From Ilyomonas limi (lineage in GTDB: Bacteria > Bacteroidota > Bacteroidia > Chitinophagales > Chitinophagaceae), in NCBI RefSeq assembly GCF_005233845.1, contig NZ_SZQL01000005.1, forward strand, positions 240,398 to 304,397: a stretch of 64,000 nucleotides of DNA. The letters run 5' to 3'. Position numbers and translations under genes: made by a program. Below, one piece after another: positions 46,902-56,901 of this stretch; the stretch's first letter is position 1, and every line of letters begins with the position of its first letter. The notes under the pieces are model-generated. The model did no database searches, had not been told where the DNA came from, and saw only the letters and a program-made list of their open reading frames with translations.

Positions 46902-47513
46902 ATGATTATACACGATTACACTGCTAATGAAGATGTACTGCTTCAGCGATTACAAGACGGTGATGAAAAAGCCTTGGGCGCTTTGATGAAGTTATTCTAT
47001 GTGCCTATTTACAATTATGCCTGCAGGTTTTCACAAGATGAGCAATTAGTTAAAGATTGCATTCAGGAAGTTTTTATTAGTTTGTGGCAAAGGCGTGATT
47101 CAGCAACTGCTATCTCTTCTCCAAAATATTATCTGCTGCGGGCTGTTAAAAATAAAATAGTTAAAGCTATCGGTAAAAATGCCAAAACCATCAACTCCGG
47201 TTCTTTGGATGAATATGATTTTAAAGTAGAATTTTCAACAGAATATATGCTGATTGAAAAACAGATTTCCGCAGAAAACGCAGCTCGTCTCCTGGAAATA
47301 CTTTCGCAGCTTCCTGCCCGGCAGAAAGAAATTGTTTATCTGAAGTTTTATCATCAGCTCGATCATGAACAAATTGCAGCGCTGATGAATATCAACCGCC
47401 AATCCGTATATAATTTGCTTCATGAAAGCCTGCAGAAATTAAGAAAATTCTGGCAACAGGAATTAATTACTTCTGTTGTAAGCTTTGGTAGTTTTATGAT
47501 ACACCTGTTTTAA
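46902..47513 (+). CDS. ECF-type sigma-70 factor
   Basis: A 203-residue sigma factor starting at ATG 46902 (MIIHDYTANEDVLLQRL); a TTG five codons upstream is less likely. Region 2 (about 28-90) includes LKALGALMKLFYVPIYNYACRF-type residues and DCIQEVFISLWQRRD, and region 4 (about 130-190) includes LPARQKEIVYLKFYHQLDHEQIA (partial quote) with a helix-turn-helix INRQSVYNLLHESLQKLR. It belongs to the Bacteroidota group that pairs with FecR and SusC genes, which directly follow. Confidence 0.93.
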   Translation: MIIHDYTANEDVLLQRLQDGDEKALGALMKLFYVPIYNYACRFSQDEQLVKDCIQEVFISLWQRRDSATAISSPKYYLLRAVKNKIVKAIGKNAKTINSGSLDEYDFKVEFSTEYMLIEKQISAENAARLLEILSQLPARQKEIVYLKFYHQLDHEQIAALMNINRQSVYNLLHESLQKLRKFWQQELITSVVSFGSFMIHLF

Positions 47514-47521
47514 TACTTTTC

Positions 47522-47580
47522 CCACAAAAGCGCGGAGCACACAAAGGATTCTTCTTTGTGCACTCGGTATCTTTGTGGGC
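47522..47580. repeat. CCCACAAAG palindromic repeat, copy 1
   Basis: CCCACAAA at the left and TTTGTGGG at the right are exact, with CACAAAG (about 47540) and CTTTGTG (about 47555) as the inner arms and a short loop between. It lies 8 bp after the sigma-factor stop. Confidence 0.85.
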
Positions 47581-47676
47581 AACTGCTTATTCCTCCTTTT
47601 TTATTTTTCAAAAAAATTTTTTCCATTTCACCAGTAGATTTTTCAATAACCGGGAACTTATTGATATAGCAAGACT

Positions 47677-48777
47677 ATGAACATTAAAAATTTCCATTTA
47701 TATGAGGTAACTGATTTTATTCTCGATGAAGATTTTATGCGGTGGGTGTATGCACCAACTGCCGAAGATCAAGCCTTCTGGCGCAATTGGCTTAAACAAT
47801 ATCCAAATAAGCAGTTAATTATAGCAGAAGCCCGGCATATTGTACAATCCATCAGCATAAAACCTGAAAAGATCAGTAACCACGAGATAAATGAAGAAGT
47901 AGAAAAGTTGTTAGACACTATTCATGCAACAGAAAAGCCAATTGCAGTTTCTTTCATTCGCCAATGGAGATATGTAGCAGCAGCTTGCTTTATAATATTG
48001 GCTGGCATTGGAATAACAGGGATATATTATACCAATAGAAAAAATGTTGAGCAATTCAGTTATCACAATGCGGTAAGCCATCAACATCTGATAGAACAGG
48101 TAAATACTTCTGACAAAAAGTTAACAGTTACGTTGCCGGACGGCAGTATTGTAATACTTTCTCCCGATAGCCGAATCAGTTACAAAAATGGTTTTGATAA
48201 TACAGACACGCGTGATGTGTATTTATCCGGTGAAGCATTTTTTGAAGTAACGAAAGATGGCTTGCATCCATTCCGTGTATTTGCAAACGAAATCATCACC
48301 AAAGTATTAGGTACCAGTTTTAGCATCAGTTCTTTTGATAAAGAAAAAGATATTAAAGTAATTGTACGAACAGGAAAAGTAAGTGTGTATTCGCAGTTTG
48401 GAACATCAGGCAATAAAACAAAAATAGCTAACAAGCTGGATGGTATCATCATAACACCCAATCAACAACTTACCTATAACAGGGAGCAACAAAAGTTTGA
48501 TAAAGAATTGCTGGATAAGCCTGTTATAATTACCACGGATATAACACCAAAAATGATGGTTTATGAAGAAACGCCATTGGTTAAAGTGCTGAAGGATCTA
48601 AGAAGAGCTTATGGCATTCCGATTACCTATGATGCCGACCTGCTAAAAAACTGTACGCTCACAGCCGATCTAAGTGGTGAAGCACTTTATACAAAACTGA
48701 ATATGATATGCACTGCTATCGGCGGCTGGTACGAGGTGATTGATGGCCAGGTGATCATTCATGCTGCCGGATGCTGA
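47677..48777 (+). CDS. FecR-family anti-sigma factor
   Basis: A 366-residue inner-membrane signalling protein: cytosolic N-terminal part (about 1-95), one membrane helix (about 98-117, YVAAACFIILAGIGITGIYY), and periplasmic FecR domain (LPDGSIVILSPDSRISYKNG and YLSGEAFFEVTKDG) followed by the C-terminal DUF4974 part (MMVYEETPLVKVLKDL, CTLTADLSGEALYTKLNMIC). It relays the state of the SusC receptor to the sigma factor. Confidence 0.94.
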   Translation: MNIKNFHLYEVTDFILDEDFMRWVYAPTAEDQAFWRNWLKQYPNKQLIIAEARHIVQSISIKPEKISNHEINEEVEKLLDTIHATEKPIAVSFIRQWRYVAAACFIILAGIGITGIYYTNRKNVEQFSYHNAVSHQHLIEQVNTSDKKLTVTLPDGSIVILSPDSRISYKNGFDNTDTRDVYLSGEAFFEVTKDGLHPFRVFANEIITKVLGTSFSISSFDKEKDIKVIVRTGKVSVYSQFGTSGNKTKIANKLDGIIITPNQQLTYNREQQKFDKELLDKPVIITTDITPKMMVYEETPLVKVLKDLRRAYGIPITYDADLLKNCTLTADLSGEALYTKLNMICTAIGGWYEVIDGQVIIHAAGC

Positions 48778-48859
48778 CAACAAATTTTAATAATATTCAA
48801 AAACTCAAACTATTGCTTATGCTGTTATACCATACATACATATAAATACTATAAAAAGA

Positions 48860-48925
48860 GAAGCCGTTATTGCTGCGAACAATACCGGCTTCGTAAAAGT
48901 TCCCGCAATGAAAGCCGGGGAACTT
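48860..48925 (+). promoter_or_regulatory. Leader hairpins in front of susC, candidate attenuator
   Basis: GAAGCCG (48860-48866) pairs with CGGCTTC (48886-48892). AAGTTCCC (48897-48904) pairs with GGGAACTT (48918-48925) just before the start. CCGGCTT (48885-48891) can instead pair with AAGCCGG (48912-48918), which competes with the first stem. The layout suggests alternative RNA structures controlling susC expression; the signal is unknown. Confidence 0.55.
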
Positions 48926-48936
48926 CTTTGGATGAA

Positions 48937-51900
48937 ATGATTATTTACCCAAAAGTCAATAAAGTTATGCAAATAAGTAATTGCCTGAATAGGCATATCT
49001 ATACGTTTATGAAAGCAGGATTTTTGCCTTTGTTATTTGTTTTAAGTTTAGCCGGTACCACGTATGCCCTTCCTACTGCCGGTCAGGAAGTACTGGAAGA
49101 AAAAATAACCCTCTCGGCAGAGCAAAAAGAAGTAAAAACAATATTATCTGAGATTACACGGTTAACCGATGTAAAATTTGTGTATAGTGCAGAAAAAATT
49201 CCGGCACGTAAAAGAGTTTCGTTATTTGTCCGTGATGAAAAGCTTGCAGATGTGCTGAATAAATTGCTTGATCCATTAAATGTATCCTATAATTTGGTAG
49301 GCAACCAGATTATTTTAGCGCAAAACAAAGAATCAAAAGCAGCAGCAGATAGCGAACAAAAACAAATATCCATTTCTTCAGCCGTTTATAATTCCTATTT
49401 AGCAAGAGAAGTGAGCGGTAAAATAACAGATGAAACAGGAACGCCTCTCGCCGGAGCTTCTGTTGCTGTGAAGGGTACTCAAAAAGGAACAATCACAGCC
49501 GCCGATGGCTCTTATACCATAAATGCTGAAACAGGAGATATTTTAGAAGTTTCGATGATCGGTTATCAAACTACTTCCGTAACCATTACCGATGCCGCCA
49601 GTTTAGCCATTGTATTAAAATCAACGAATGCGAATTTAAATGAAGTGGTAGTTACAGCCCTGGGTATAAAACGTGATGAAAAAGCATTGGGGTATGCCGT
49701 GCAGAAAGTTTCAGGATCGGCGATACAAACCGTAAAAGGAGTAGATGCAGCCACCTCGCTTACCGGGCGGGTATCGGGATTAGTGATAAAAAATTCTACG
49801 GAGTTTTTTGCTTCGCCAACCATTGAACTACGTGGCGAAGGGGCATTACTCGTAATTGATGGCGTGCCTTATGGTAATATGACGCTCCGCGATGTGCCTG
49901 CAGATGATATTGCAAGCATTGACGTATTAAAAGGACCTACCGCTTCTGCGCTGTATGGTTCACGTGCATCTGGCGGCGTGATGCTGATCACTACCAAGAA
50001 AGGAGCAGGTAAAGGTCTTTCGGTAAATATCAACAGCAACACGATGTTCCAGTTGGGTTTTCTTGCAATTCCTAAAATTCAGACACATTATGGTCGCGGA
50101 CAGTATGGACAGATTGACAACGATTATGTATGGGGACCAAGGCTGGATGCAGGCAATACAGCAACTGATTGGAATCCTGAAACAAAACAATTTGAAGAGA
50201 ATCGCCCCATGTTGTCATTAGGAAAAGACAACCTGAAAAACTTTATGCAAACAGGCGTTATCACCAATAACAATATCAGCGTTTCGCAAAGCGGTGAGTA
50301 CGGTAGTTTCAGGGCTTCGCTCAACCATATTTACAATCAGGGGCAGTTTCCGAATGCCAAGCTGAATATGTACAATTTTACTGTAGGTGGTGAATTGAAA
50401 GCCACTGATAAGTTTACACTTGAAAGCCACATGGGTATTAGCCGAAGGGAAGCACCCCAAGTATGGGGGACCGGTTATGGAAACCAGGGTTATTTGTATC
50501 AGCTTGTTATGTGGACGGGCCCTGAATATGATATTCGCCAATACCAGGATTACTGGAAAGTACCCAACCAAACACAAAACTGGATGTACACCGCCTGGTA
50601 CGATAATCCATACCTGATTGCTTACGAAAAATTGAATGGTATTGAACAAAATACCATCAATGCAAATCTTACAGCAAACTATAAATTCACGAAAGACCTG
50701 AATTTATTGGTTCGTCTTGGGTATGATGTATATAGTAATAAAGAAACCTGGCGTAACCCTACTGCCAACATCTTTTCTACCAGAGGTGGATGGGATGCCA
50801 AAGGCAGGTATAGCATCAGTCAAGCCCGGGGTTGGAGTACGAATGATGACATTATTTTATCTTATAATAAAAAGCTTGGCGACTGGACTTTTGATGCGAT
50901 GGGCGGTGGTACTATTTATCGTTGGGTAGATGAAAGCCTGAATGCCAGTACTAAGAATGGATTAATATCACCTACTTTTTACTCATTGGCAGGCTCAGTG
51001 GAGCCGCCAACGATTAGCCAGGGATACAGTGCCCGGCAGGTGAATAGTTTGTATGGTCGTGCATCCATCGGCTGGCGTAATGCCGTGTTTGTAGATGCTA
51101 CTGGTCGTAATGACTGGAATTCGTCTCAGCCAAAAGAGAACAGGGATTATTTCTACCCTTCCATTGGATCGAGCGTTGTACTCTCTGAATTTTTAAAAAC
51201 ACCAAAATGGCTGGACATGTGGAAAATAAGAGGTTCATGGGCTACCTTTAAAACACCTGCCGATGTGTATGCTACCAACAGGCTCTATTCTACTACCACT
51301 TCAGCATGGAACGGATTGAACTCCGCAAGTTATCCAGGTGATCTTTTAGGATTAAACCTGCTACCCAGTTCGCAACGCACCTGGGAGATAGGTACAGCAG
51401 CCTATCTGTTTAAAAAACGTTTACATGCGGATATTGCTTATTTCAATAAATATTATTACAACCAGTTAACCGCAGTTTCTATTCCTAACTCATCCGGCTT
51501 CTCTTCCACGCTTTTAAATACCGACGAAACGTTTGTACGTCGTGGAATTGAAATAACACTGGAGGGTTCCATTATCAGGAAAAAGAACTTTGAATGGAAC
51601 AGCATCATTAACTGGTCAAATCAACACCGCTATTACGTAGATATTGACTCTGTTTATTCACCCAAAAGTCCCTGGGTTAAGAAAGGTGAACGTCTTGATA
51701 CCTATACTGCTTATTACTGGCTCACCGATGCAAATGGCAAAGTGATTCATAATAATGGCATGCCTGTAGAAAGTGATTACGTAAAGAAGTATGGTTATGG
51801 TGATCCTGATTTCAGTTTCGGTTTTATCAACAATTTCACCATTGGTAATTTCATGGTTGGAATAAATGTAGATGGCCGTATTGGTGGTTTGATGTACGAT

Positions 51901-52365
51901 TATATATGGGATAAAATGTTTGATACCGGCACCAATCCCGAAACCGATAATCAATACCGCTATGATGAAGTGGTAAATGGTTTGAAGAATTATGTAGGAA
52001 AAGGTGTAAAAGTAGTATCGGGCGATGTGACTTATGATAATTTTGGAAATATTGTTACCGACACGCGTAAATATGCCGAAAACGATGTGCCTGTTTCGTA
52101 CCAGGATTATACGCAAAAATTCCGTGGTGGCAACGAAGGTATTTTAAGCGAATCGTTTGTAAAAGTCCGCGAAATATCAGTTGGCTATCGCTTCCCGGCT
52201 ACAGTATTGGGAAAAACGGGGATCAAAAATGCTTCTATCGCGCTTACTGCACAGAACGTGTTTTTGTGGACCAAGTTCAAATTCTCCGATCCTGATATTG
52301 ATACCGAAAACCTGAATGCGCCTTCTCAGCGTATCGTGGGAGTGAACATTAAATTAGGCTTTTAG
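48937..52365 (+). CDS. SusC/RagA-family TonB-dependent outer-membrane receptor
   Basis: An outer-membrane active transporter of about 1140 residues. The ATG at 48937 or the one at 48967 is the likely start (a TTG at 48928 is also in frame); a signal segment follows (KAGFLPLLFVLSLAGTTYA). Next come an STN signalling domain (about residues 55-130), a carboxypeptidase-regulatory-like domain (REVSGKITDETGTPLAGASV), the TonB-box/plug region (LNEVVVTALGIKRDEKALGY, LLVIDGVPYGNM, SALYGSRASGGVMLITTKKG) and the barrel. The STN domain shows it signals to FecR. The plug is shorter than usual around IELRGEGALLVIDG. susD follows after 42 bp. Confidence 0.95.
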   Translation: MIIYPKVNKVMQISNCLNRHIYTFMKAGFLPLLFVLSLAGTTYALPTAGQEVLEEKITLSAEQKEVKTILSEITRLTDVKFVYSAEKIPARKRVSLFVRDEKLADVLNKLLDPLNVSYNLVGNQIILAQNKESKAAADSEQKQISISSAVYNSYLAREVSGKITDETGTPLAGASVAVKGTQKGTITAADGSYTINAETGDILEVSMIGYQTTSVTITDAASLAIVLKSTNANLNEVVVTALGIKRDEKALGYAVQKVSGSAIQTVKGVDAATSLTGRVSGLVIKNSTEFFASPTIELRGEGALLVIDGVPYGNMTLRDVPADDIASIDVLKGPTASALYGSRASGGVMLITTKKGAGKGLSVNINSNTMFQLGFLAIPKIQTHYGRGQYGQIDNDYVWGPRLDAGNTATDWNPETKQFEENRPMLSLGKDNLKNFMQTGVITNNNISVSQSGEYGSFRASLNHIYNQGQFPNAKLNMYNFTVGGELKATDKFTLESHMGISRREAPQVWGTGYGNQGYLYQLVMWTGPEYDIRQYQDYWKVPNQTQNWMYTAWYDNPYLIAYEKLNGIEQNTINANLTANYKFTKDLNLLVRLGYDVYSNKETWRNPTANIFSTRGGWDAKGRYSISQARGWSTNDDIILSYNKKLGDWTFDAMGGGTIYRWVDESLNASTKNGLISPTFYSLAGSVEPPTISQGYSARQVNSLYGRASIGWRNAVFVDATGRNDWNSSQPKENRDYFYPSIGSSVVLSEFLKTPKWLDMWKIRGSWATFKTPADVYATNRLYSTTTSAWNGLNSASYPGDLLGLNLLPSSQRTWEIGTAAYLFKKRLHADIAYFNKYYYNQLTAVSIPNSSGFSSTLLNTDETFVRRGIEITLEGSIIRKKNFEWNSIINWSNQHRYYVDIDSVYSPKSPWVKKGERLDTYTAYYWLTDANGKVIHNNGMPVESDYVKKYGYGDPDFSFGFINNFTIGNFMVGINVDGRIGGLMYDYIWDKMFDTGTNPETDNQYRYDEVVNGLKNYVGKGVKVVSGDVTYDNFGNIVTDTRKYAENDVPVSYQDYTQKFRGGNEGILSESFVKVREISVGYRFPATVLGKTGIKNASIALTAQNVFLWTKFKFSDPDIDTENLNAPSQRIVGVNIKLGF

Positions 52366-52407
52366 CCAAAGCCGGTTAATAATTATGGTAAAAGAAAAAA
52401 TAAACGT

Positions 52408-53967
52408 ATGCTAAAAATTAAATCGCTATATATAATCTTGGCCGTTTTAGTAATAGCAGCAATAAGCTGTTCCAAGTTTGACGAAATCAATACCAACCCC
52501 AACAAGCCTACGCAGGTAAGTTCGGCCATGCTTGCCACCAACATGATCTTAGACATTACCCGCAACGATATAAGTTCGCAGAAAGGTTTTATGCAGCCTT
52601 TTCTGCTGGGTAAATATGTTACCTGGGGCGAAGGACAGGAAGACAATCAGTACAACAAATTTGGCCGCACCGATTTTGATCGTTTAACTTTATTGCGCAA
52701 TATTCCTTCAATGATTGCTTTTGCACAAACTGAAGAAACAAAAACTTCTTATGCCGGATTAGGACATTTCATCAGCGCATGGCAGTTTTTCTATACCACC
52801 ATGCAGGTGGGTGATATTCCTTACACAGAAGCGGTAAAAGGTGAATCGGATGGTGTTATCAAACCAAAATATGATCTGCAGAAAACCGTGTTTCTGGGTA
52901 TATTAAATGAATTGGATAGTGCCGATTTATTATTCTCACAGGGAGCAGATTTTGATGGTGATCCTGTTTACGGTGGTTCAACTGACAACTGGCGTCGTCT
53001 TACCAACAGCTTTCAATTATATGTGCTGATGAACCTGTACAAAAAAACGAATGATGCGGATTTGAAAGTGATTGAACGTTTTAAAAACATCGTCGCTACA
53101 CGTCCGTTACTGCGTTCATCTGATGATAATTTTCAGTTGGTGTACAATGCCACTGCCGGGCAAAATTATCCCTGGTCTGATGTACCATCAGGTTCCAATC
53201 CAAACGTAAAATCTAACTATTTAATGGTTTCTTCCACGCTGATCGATTCGCTGAAGGCATTCCAGGACAGGCGTTTGTTCTATTATGCCAATCCATCGCC
53301 GGTACAAATCAGCAACGGCAAGTCTGTTTCTGATTGGAGTGCTTATATAGGTGCCGAACCTTCCAACTCCTTCCCCGATCTGCAAACGATGCGTGTATCC
53401 AGAAATTATTCTGATGTAAACAGCAGGTATGTGAATTTGGTGAATACCGAACCGGTGAAAATGTTCAGCTATTCGGATCAGCAATTTATATTAGCAGAAG
53501 CTGCGGTAAGAGGCTGGATAAACGATCAACCGGCTCAAGAATATTATGCAGAAGGTATCATGGCAGCTATGCATTTTGTGGCTGCATATACGCCTGATGA
53601 AGCAGACTATACGCACAATGTGCTGTTAGATGATGCTTATATACAAGCTTATCCCGCAAGTGCTCCGGTTGTACTTTCAGGAAATACGGAACATCAGATC
53701 TCGCAAATTATTACGCAGAAATACCTTGCTAATTTCCTGCACAGCAGCAACTATACAGCCTGGTATGAACATCGGCGTACCGGTTATCCTGCTTTCAAAT
53801 TAAATAGCACAACCAATTTGAATTTGCCGAGTTCACAGTTCCCGTTGCGCTGGTTGTATCCATCCAATGAATTAAGTTATAATACAGAAAATTTGAACGA
53901 AGCACTGGAACGTCAGTATGGTGGTAACGACAATGTAAATGAAGTGATGTGGATATTGAAGGATTAA
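52408..53967 (+). CDS. SusD/RagB-family outer-membrane lipoprotein
   Basis: A 519-residue SusD-type lipoprotein with lipobox AAISC (Cys about residue 21) followed by SKFDEINTNPNKPT, the typical N-terminal motif. The tetratricopeptide-like helical core and QQFILAEAAVRGW and WYEHRRTGYPAF near the C-terminus identify the SusD-like_2 type. It caps the SusC receptor and binds substrate; the substrate is unknown but the downstream genes suggest phospholipids or their head-group products rather than a glycan. Confidence 0.94.
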   Translation: MLKIKSLYIILAVLVIAAISCSKFDEINTNPNKPTQVSSAMLATNMILDITRNDISSQKGFMQPFLLGKYVTWGEGQEDNQYNKFGRTDFDRLTLLRNIPSMIAFAQTEETKTSYAGLGHFISAWQFFYTTMQVGDIPYTEAVKGESDGVIKPKYDLQKTVFLGILNELDSADLLFSQGADFDGDPVYGGSTDNWRRLTNSFQLYVLMNLYKKTNDADLKVIERFKNIVATRPLLRSSDDNFQLVYNATAGQNYPWSDVPSGSNPNVKSNYLMVSSTLIDSLKAFQDRRLFYYANPSPVQISNGKSVSDWSAYIGAEPSNSFPDLQTMRVSRNYSDVNSRYVNLVNTEPVKMFSYSDQQFILAEAAVRGWINDQPAQEYYAEGIMAAMHFVAAYTPDEADYTHNVLLDDAYIQAYPASAPVVLSGNTEHQISQIITQKYLANFLHSSNYTAWYEHRRTGYPAFKLNSTTNLNLPSSQFPLRWLYPSNELSYNTENLNEALERQYGGNDNVNEVMWILKD

Positions 53968-54020
53968 AACTAACTTTCTACTTTATAACTTATAATTGAT
54001 AAGCGTTTGTATTTTATGAA

Positions 54021-54087
54021 TTATCCCACAAAGGCACGAAGCACACGAAGTAATTTTCTTTGTGCTCCTTGTGTCTTCGTGGGATAA
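54021..54087. repeat. CCCACAAAG palindromic repeat, copy 2
   Basis: Outer arms TTATCCCAC and GTGGGATAA are exact; the inside repeats AAGGCACGAAGCACACGAAG against CTTTGTGCTCCTTGTGTCTTC. It lies between susD and the phospholipase gene and covers the start of the longer frame of the latter, so that longer start is not real. Confidence 0.9.
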
Positions 54088-54133
54088 TCATTTGAATGTA
54101 AACAGCCATCAAACTAAAAGCATACAATCATTC

Positions 54134-56650
54134 ATGGACAGCCGCAGAGAATTTTTAAAAAAAGTAGCCCTATTATCAGGAGGCGCCGGATTGATGGGCA
54201 TGATGCCTGCTTCCATTCAAAAAGCATTAGCCATTAACCCCGATCCAGGCAGCACTTGGTTGGATGCAGAGCATATTGTTTTCCTGATGCAGGAAAACCG
54301 TTCGTTCGATCATTGCTTTGGAACCTTGCAAGGCGTAAGAGGTTTTAACGATCCACGAGCTATCTCTTTACCTAATCAAAATCCCGTGTGGCTGCAAACC
54401 AATGCCGACAGTGAAACATATGCCCCCTTCCGGCTTGATATGCATAATACCAAAGCAACCTGGATGGGCGGCTTACCCCATTCATGGAGTGACCAAGTAG
54501 ATGCACGCAATAGCGGTAAATATGATAAATGGCTTATTGCAAAACACTACGGCAACCGCGAATACAAGAACTTCCCCATGACCATGGGTTATTATACCCG
54601 TGAAGATCTTCCGTTTTATTATGCCCTTGCTGATGCTTTTACGGTTTGCGATCAGCATTTTTGTTCTTCTTTAACCGGCACTACACCAAACCGGTTATAC
54701 TTCTGGACTGGCACTATCCGTGAAGATGCTAATTCTAAAGCAAGAGTGTGGAACGGCGATACCGATTATGAAGAAAATGCAGCCTGGACTACCTATCCTG
54801 AAAGATTGGAACAGAACGGCATCTCCTGGCGCATCTATCAGAATGAGCTAAGTGCGGGTGGTGCGCTTACTTCAGATCAGGATGCATGGCTTGCTAATTT
54901 TACCGATAATTCTATCGAATGGTTTGAACAATACCATGTAAAACTTACGCCTACTTATATTGATTATTTGCAAAAAGCACCGGAATTAATTGGGGCTGAG
55001 ATCGACCAATTAGAAAGGGCATTACAATCTGCAACCGGCAAAAAAGCAGAAGATATACAAAAGCGAATCAACAACAGGAAGCAAACGTTGCAACAGAAGA
55101 TCGAAGAACAAAAAGTATATACCAGAGAACGTTACGAGCAACTTTCTGAAAGAGAGAAAAACCTGCTAAATAAAGCTTTCACCACTAATAGCGCTGATCC
55201 CGATTATCATGAACTCGCCACTTTAAAGTATAAAGATGGAGACACGGAACGCGAACTGGTTATTCCTAAGGGCGACATCTTACATGAGTTTCGTAAAGAT
55301 GTAAACGAAGGAAAACTACCTACTGTAAGCTGGCTGGTAGCACCCGAAAAATTTTCCGATCATCCTTCTGCTCCCTGGTTTGGCGCCTGGTATGTTTCGG
55401 AAGTATTGGATATACTTACCAAAAATCCGGAAGTATGGAAAAAGACCATTTTTGTTTTAACCTACGATGAAAATGATGGTTATTTTGATCATGTACCACC
55501 TTTTATATCGCCACATAAACCTGGTTCAGGAAAAGCTTCAGAAGGAATAGACACGGCGGCAGAATACGTAAGCAAAGGGCTGCAAAGCAGCGAGACAGAA
55601 GATGTACGGGAAAATGCTATTGGTTTGGGTTATCGCGTACCAATGGTAATAGCGTCCCCCTGGAGCCGCGGCGGTTGGGTTAACTCGCAGGTTTTTGACC
55701 ATACTTCTAACCTGCAACTGCTCGAAAAGTTTTTGCAACATAAAATAGGAAAGCCGGTAAAAGAAACAAATATCACCGAATGGCGGCGCTGTGTTTGTGG
55801 TGATCTTACTTCTGTTTTTCGTCCCCATAATGGCGAGAAAATAGAGAAGCCAAAACCTGTAGAAAGGGAGCCATTCATCGAAGGTATTTACAATGCTAAG
55901 TTTAAAAAAGCACCGGAAGATTGGTCGCCTTTATCGGAAACAGATGTAGCACAAATAAAGCAGAATTTATCATCTTCACCTCTTTTACCGCAGCAGGAAA
56001 AAGGTACTCGCTCTGCCTGCGCTTTGCCTTATGAGTTATATGCTGATGGAGAATTGAGTGCCGATAAAAAAACATTCAATATAACAGTTGGAGCAGGTAA
56101 AAATATATTCGGGGATCAATCTGCAGGCGCACCATTTTCTGTTTATGCGCCGGGCAAATATGCAGGCGAAGTTTGCAGCAATAGAGATTATGCTGTTCGT
56201 GCCGGTGATAAGTTGAATGATCAGTGGACGACGGATGATTTTGAAAATAGTTTATATCATTTGCGGGTATATGGTCCTAACGGATTTTTCAGAGCATTTA
56301 CGGGCAGTAAAGAAGATCCACCAGTAAGCATCCAACTCGATTATGAGCGAACCAAAACCTCACCTGAGAAACTCACCGGAAATATTGTTCTTACCATAAA
56401 AAATATCAGTAACGATAAAGCATTTACGATTGATCTTGCTGATAAAAGCTACAAGAAAAGCAGCCGAAGTATCACCGTAAATAAAGCCAATCCTGTTGCT
56501 GCAATTATATGGGATCTTAAAGATAGTTTCAACTGGTATGATATTGCTATAAAAGTGCAGGGCTATAACAATTTTGAGAAACGCTATGCTGGACGGGTAG
56601 AAACAGGACAACCCGGCAAAACCGATCCGCTGATGGGAAGAATGGTGTAG
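54134..56650 (+). CDS. Tat-exported phosphocholine/phosphoethanolamine-type phospholipase C
   Basis: An 838-residue enzyme. I choose ATG 54134, giving a Tat signal SRREFLKKVALLSGGAG; an earlier frame starts in a repeat. The phosphoesterase domain (about 45-560) has HIVFLMQENRSFDHCFGTLQG and FVLTYDENDGYFDHVPP with metal-ligand residues. Two C-terminal DUF756 domains follow (from about 640). This matches the non-hemolytic, PlcH/PlcN-like phospholipases that release phosphocholine or phosphoethanolamine from lipids. A coiled-coil insertion sits around 305-380. The next genes suggest that the head group is taken up and used. Confidence 0.93.
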   Translation: MDSRREFLKKVALLSGGAGLMGMMPASIQKALAINPDPGSTWLDAEHIVFLMQENRSFDHCFGTLQGVRGFNDPRAISLPNQNPVWLQTNADSETYAPFRLDMHNTKATWMGGLPHSWSDQVDARNSGKYDKWLIAKHYGNREYKNFPMTMGYYTREDLPFYYALADAFTVCDQHFCSSLTGTTPNRLYFWTGTIREDANSKARVWNGDTDYEENAAWTTYPERLEQNGISWRIYQNELSAGGALTSDQDAWLANFTDNSIEWFEQYHVKLTPTYIDYLQKAPELIGAEIDQLERALQSATGKKAEDIQKRINNRKQTLQQKIEEQKVYTRERYEQLSEREKNLLNKAFTTNSADPDYHELATLKYKDGDTERELVIPKGDILHEFRKDVNEGKLPTVSWLVAPEKFSDHPSAPWFGAWYVSEVLDILTKNPEVWKKTIFVLTYDENDGYFDHVPPFISPHKPGSGKASEGIDTAAEYVSKGLQSSETEDVRENAIGLGYRVPMVIASPWSRGGWVNSQVFDHTSNLQLLEKFLQHKIGKPVKETNITEWRRCVCGDLTSVFRPHNGEKIEKPKPVEREPFIEGIYNAKFKKAPEDWSPLSETDVAQIKQNLSSSPLLPQQEKGTRSACALPYELYADGELSADKKTFNITVGAGKNIFGDQSAGAPFSVYAPGKYAGEVCSNRDYAVRAGDKLNDQWTTDDFENSLYHLRVYGPNGFFRAFTGSKEDPPVSIQLDYERTKTSPEKLTGNIVLTIKNISNDKAFTIDLADKSYKKSSRSITVNKANPVAAIIWDLKDSFNWYDIAIKVQGYNNFEKRYAGRVETGQPGKTDPLMGRMV

Positions 56651-56820
56651 CGGGAAGATTATGAGTAGTATTTACCACTAAAGATTTTGTGTGTATAACA
56701 AGAATAGAATGAAGTAATATTGCTGTATTCCTACATCCAAGCGGATGTTATACATTTAAGAAACAGTTCTTTATCGGCAGGCTAAGATTTTAAATATATG
56801 ATGAAGGCCATAATATGATA

Positions 56821-56859
56821 CGAAGGAATCAATCCTTTGTGCTCCTTGTGTCTTTGCGG
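56821..56859. repeat. CCCACAAAG repeat, partial copy 3
   Basis: Only the right half is recognisable: CCTTTGTGCTCCTTGTGTCT followed by TTGCGG. The left half is degenerate (CGAAGGAATC). It lies 43 bp before the proposed TTG start of the permease gene. The longer frame upstream of that start runs through it. Confidence 0.6.
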
Positions 56860-56901
56860 ACTTTAAAAACACCTTTTTGCTTAACCATAAAACTTATCAC
56901 T

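Noticed and set aside
54062..54133. Longer phospholipase start
   Set aside because: It begins inside the palindromic repeat, and the Tat signal starts properly at 54134.
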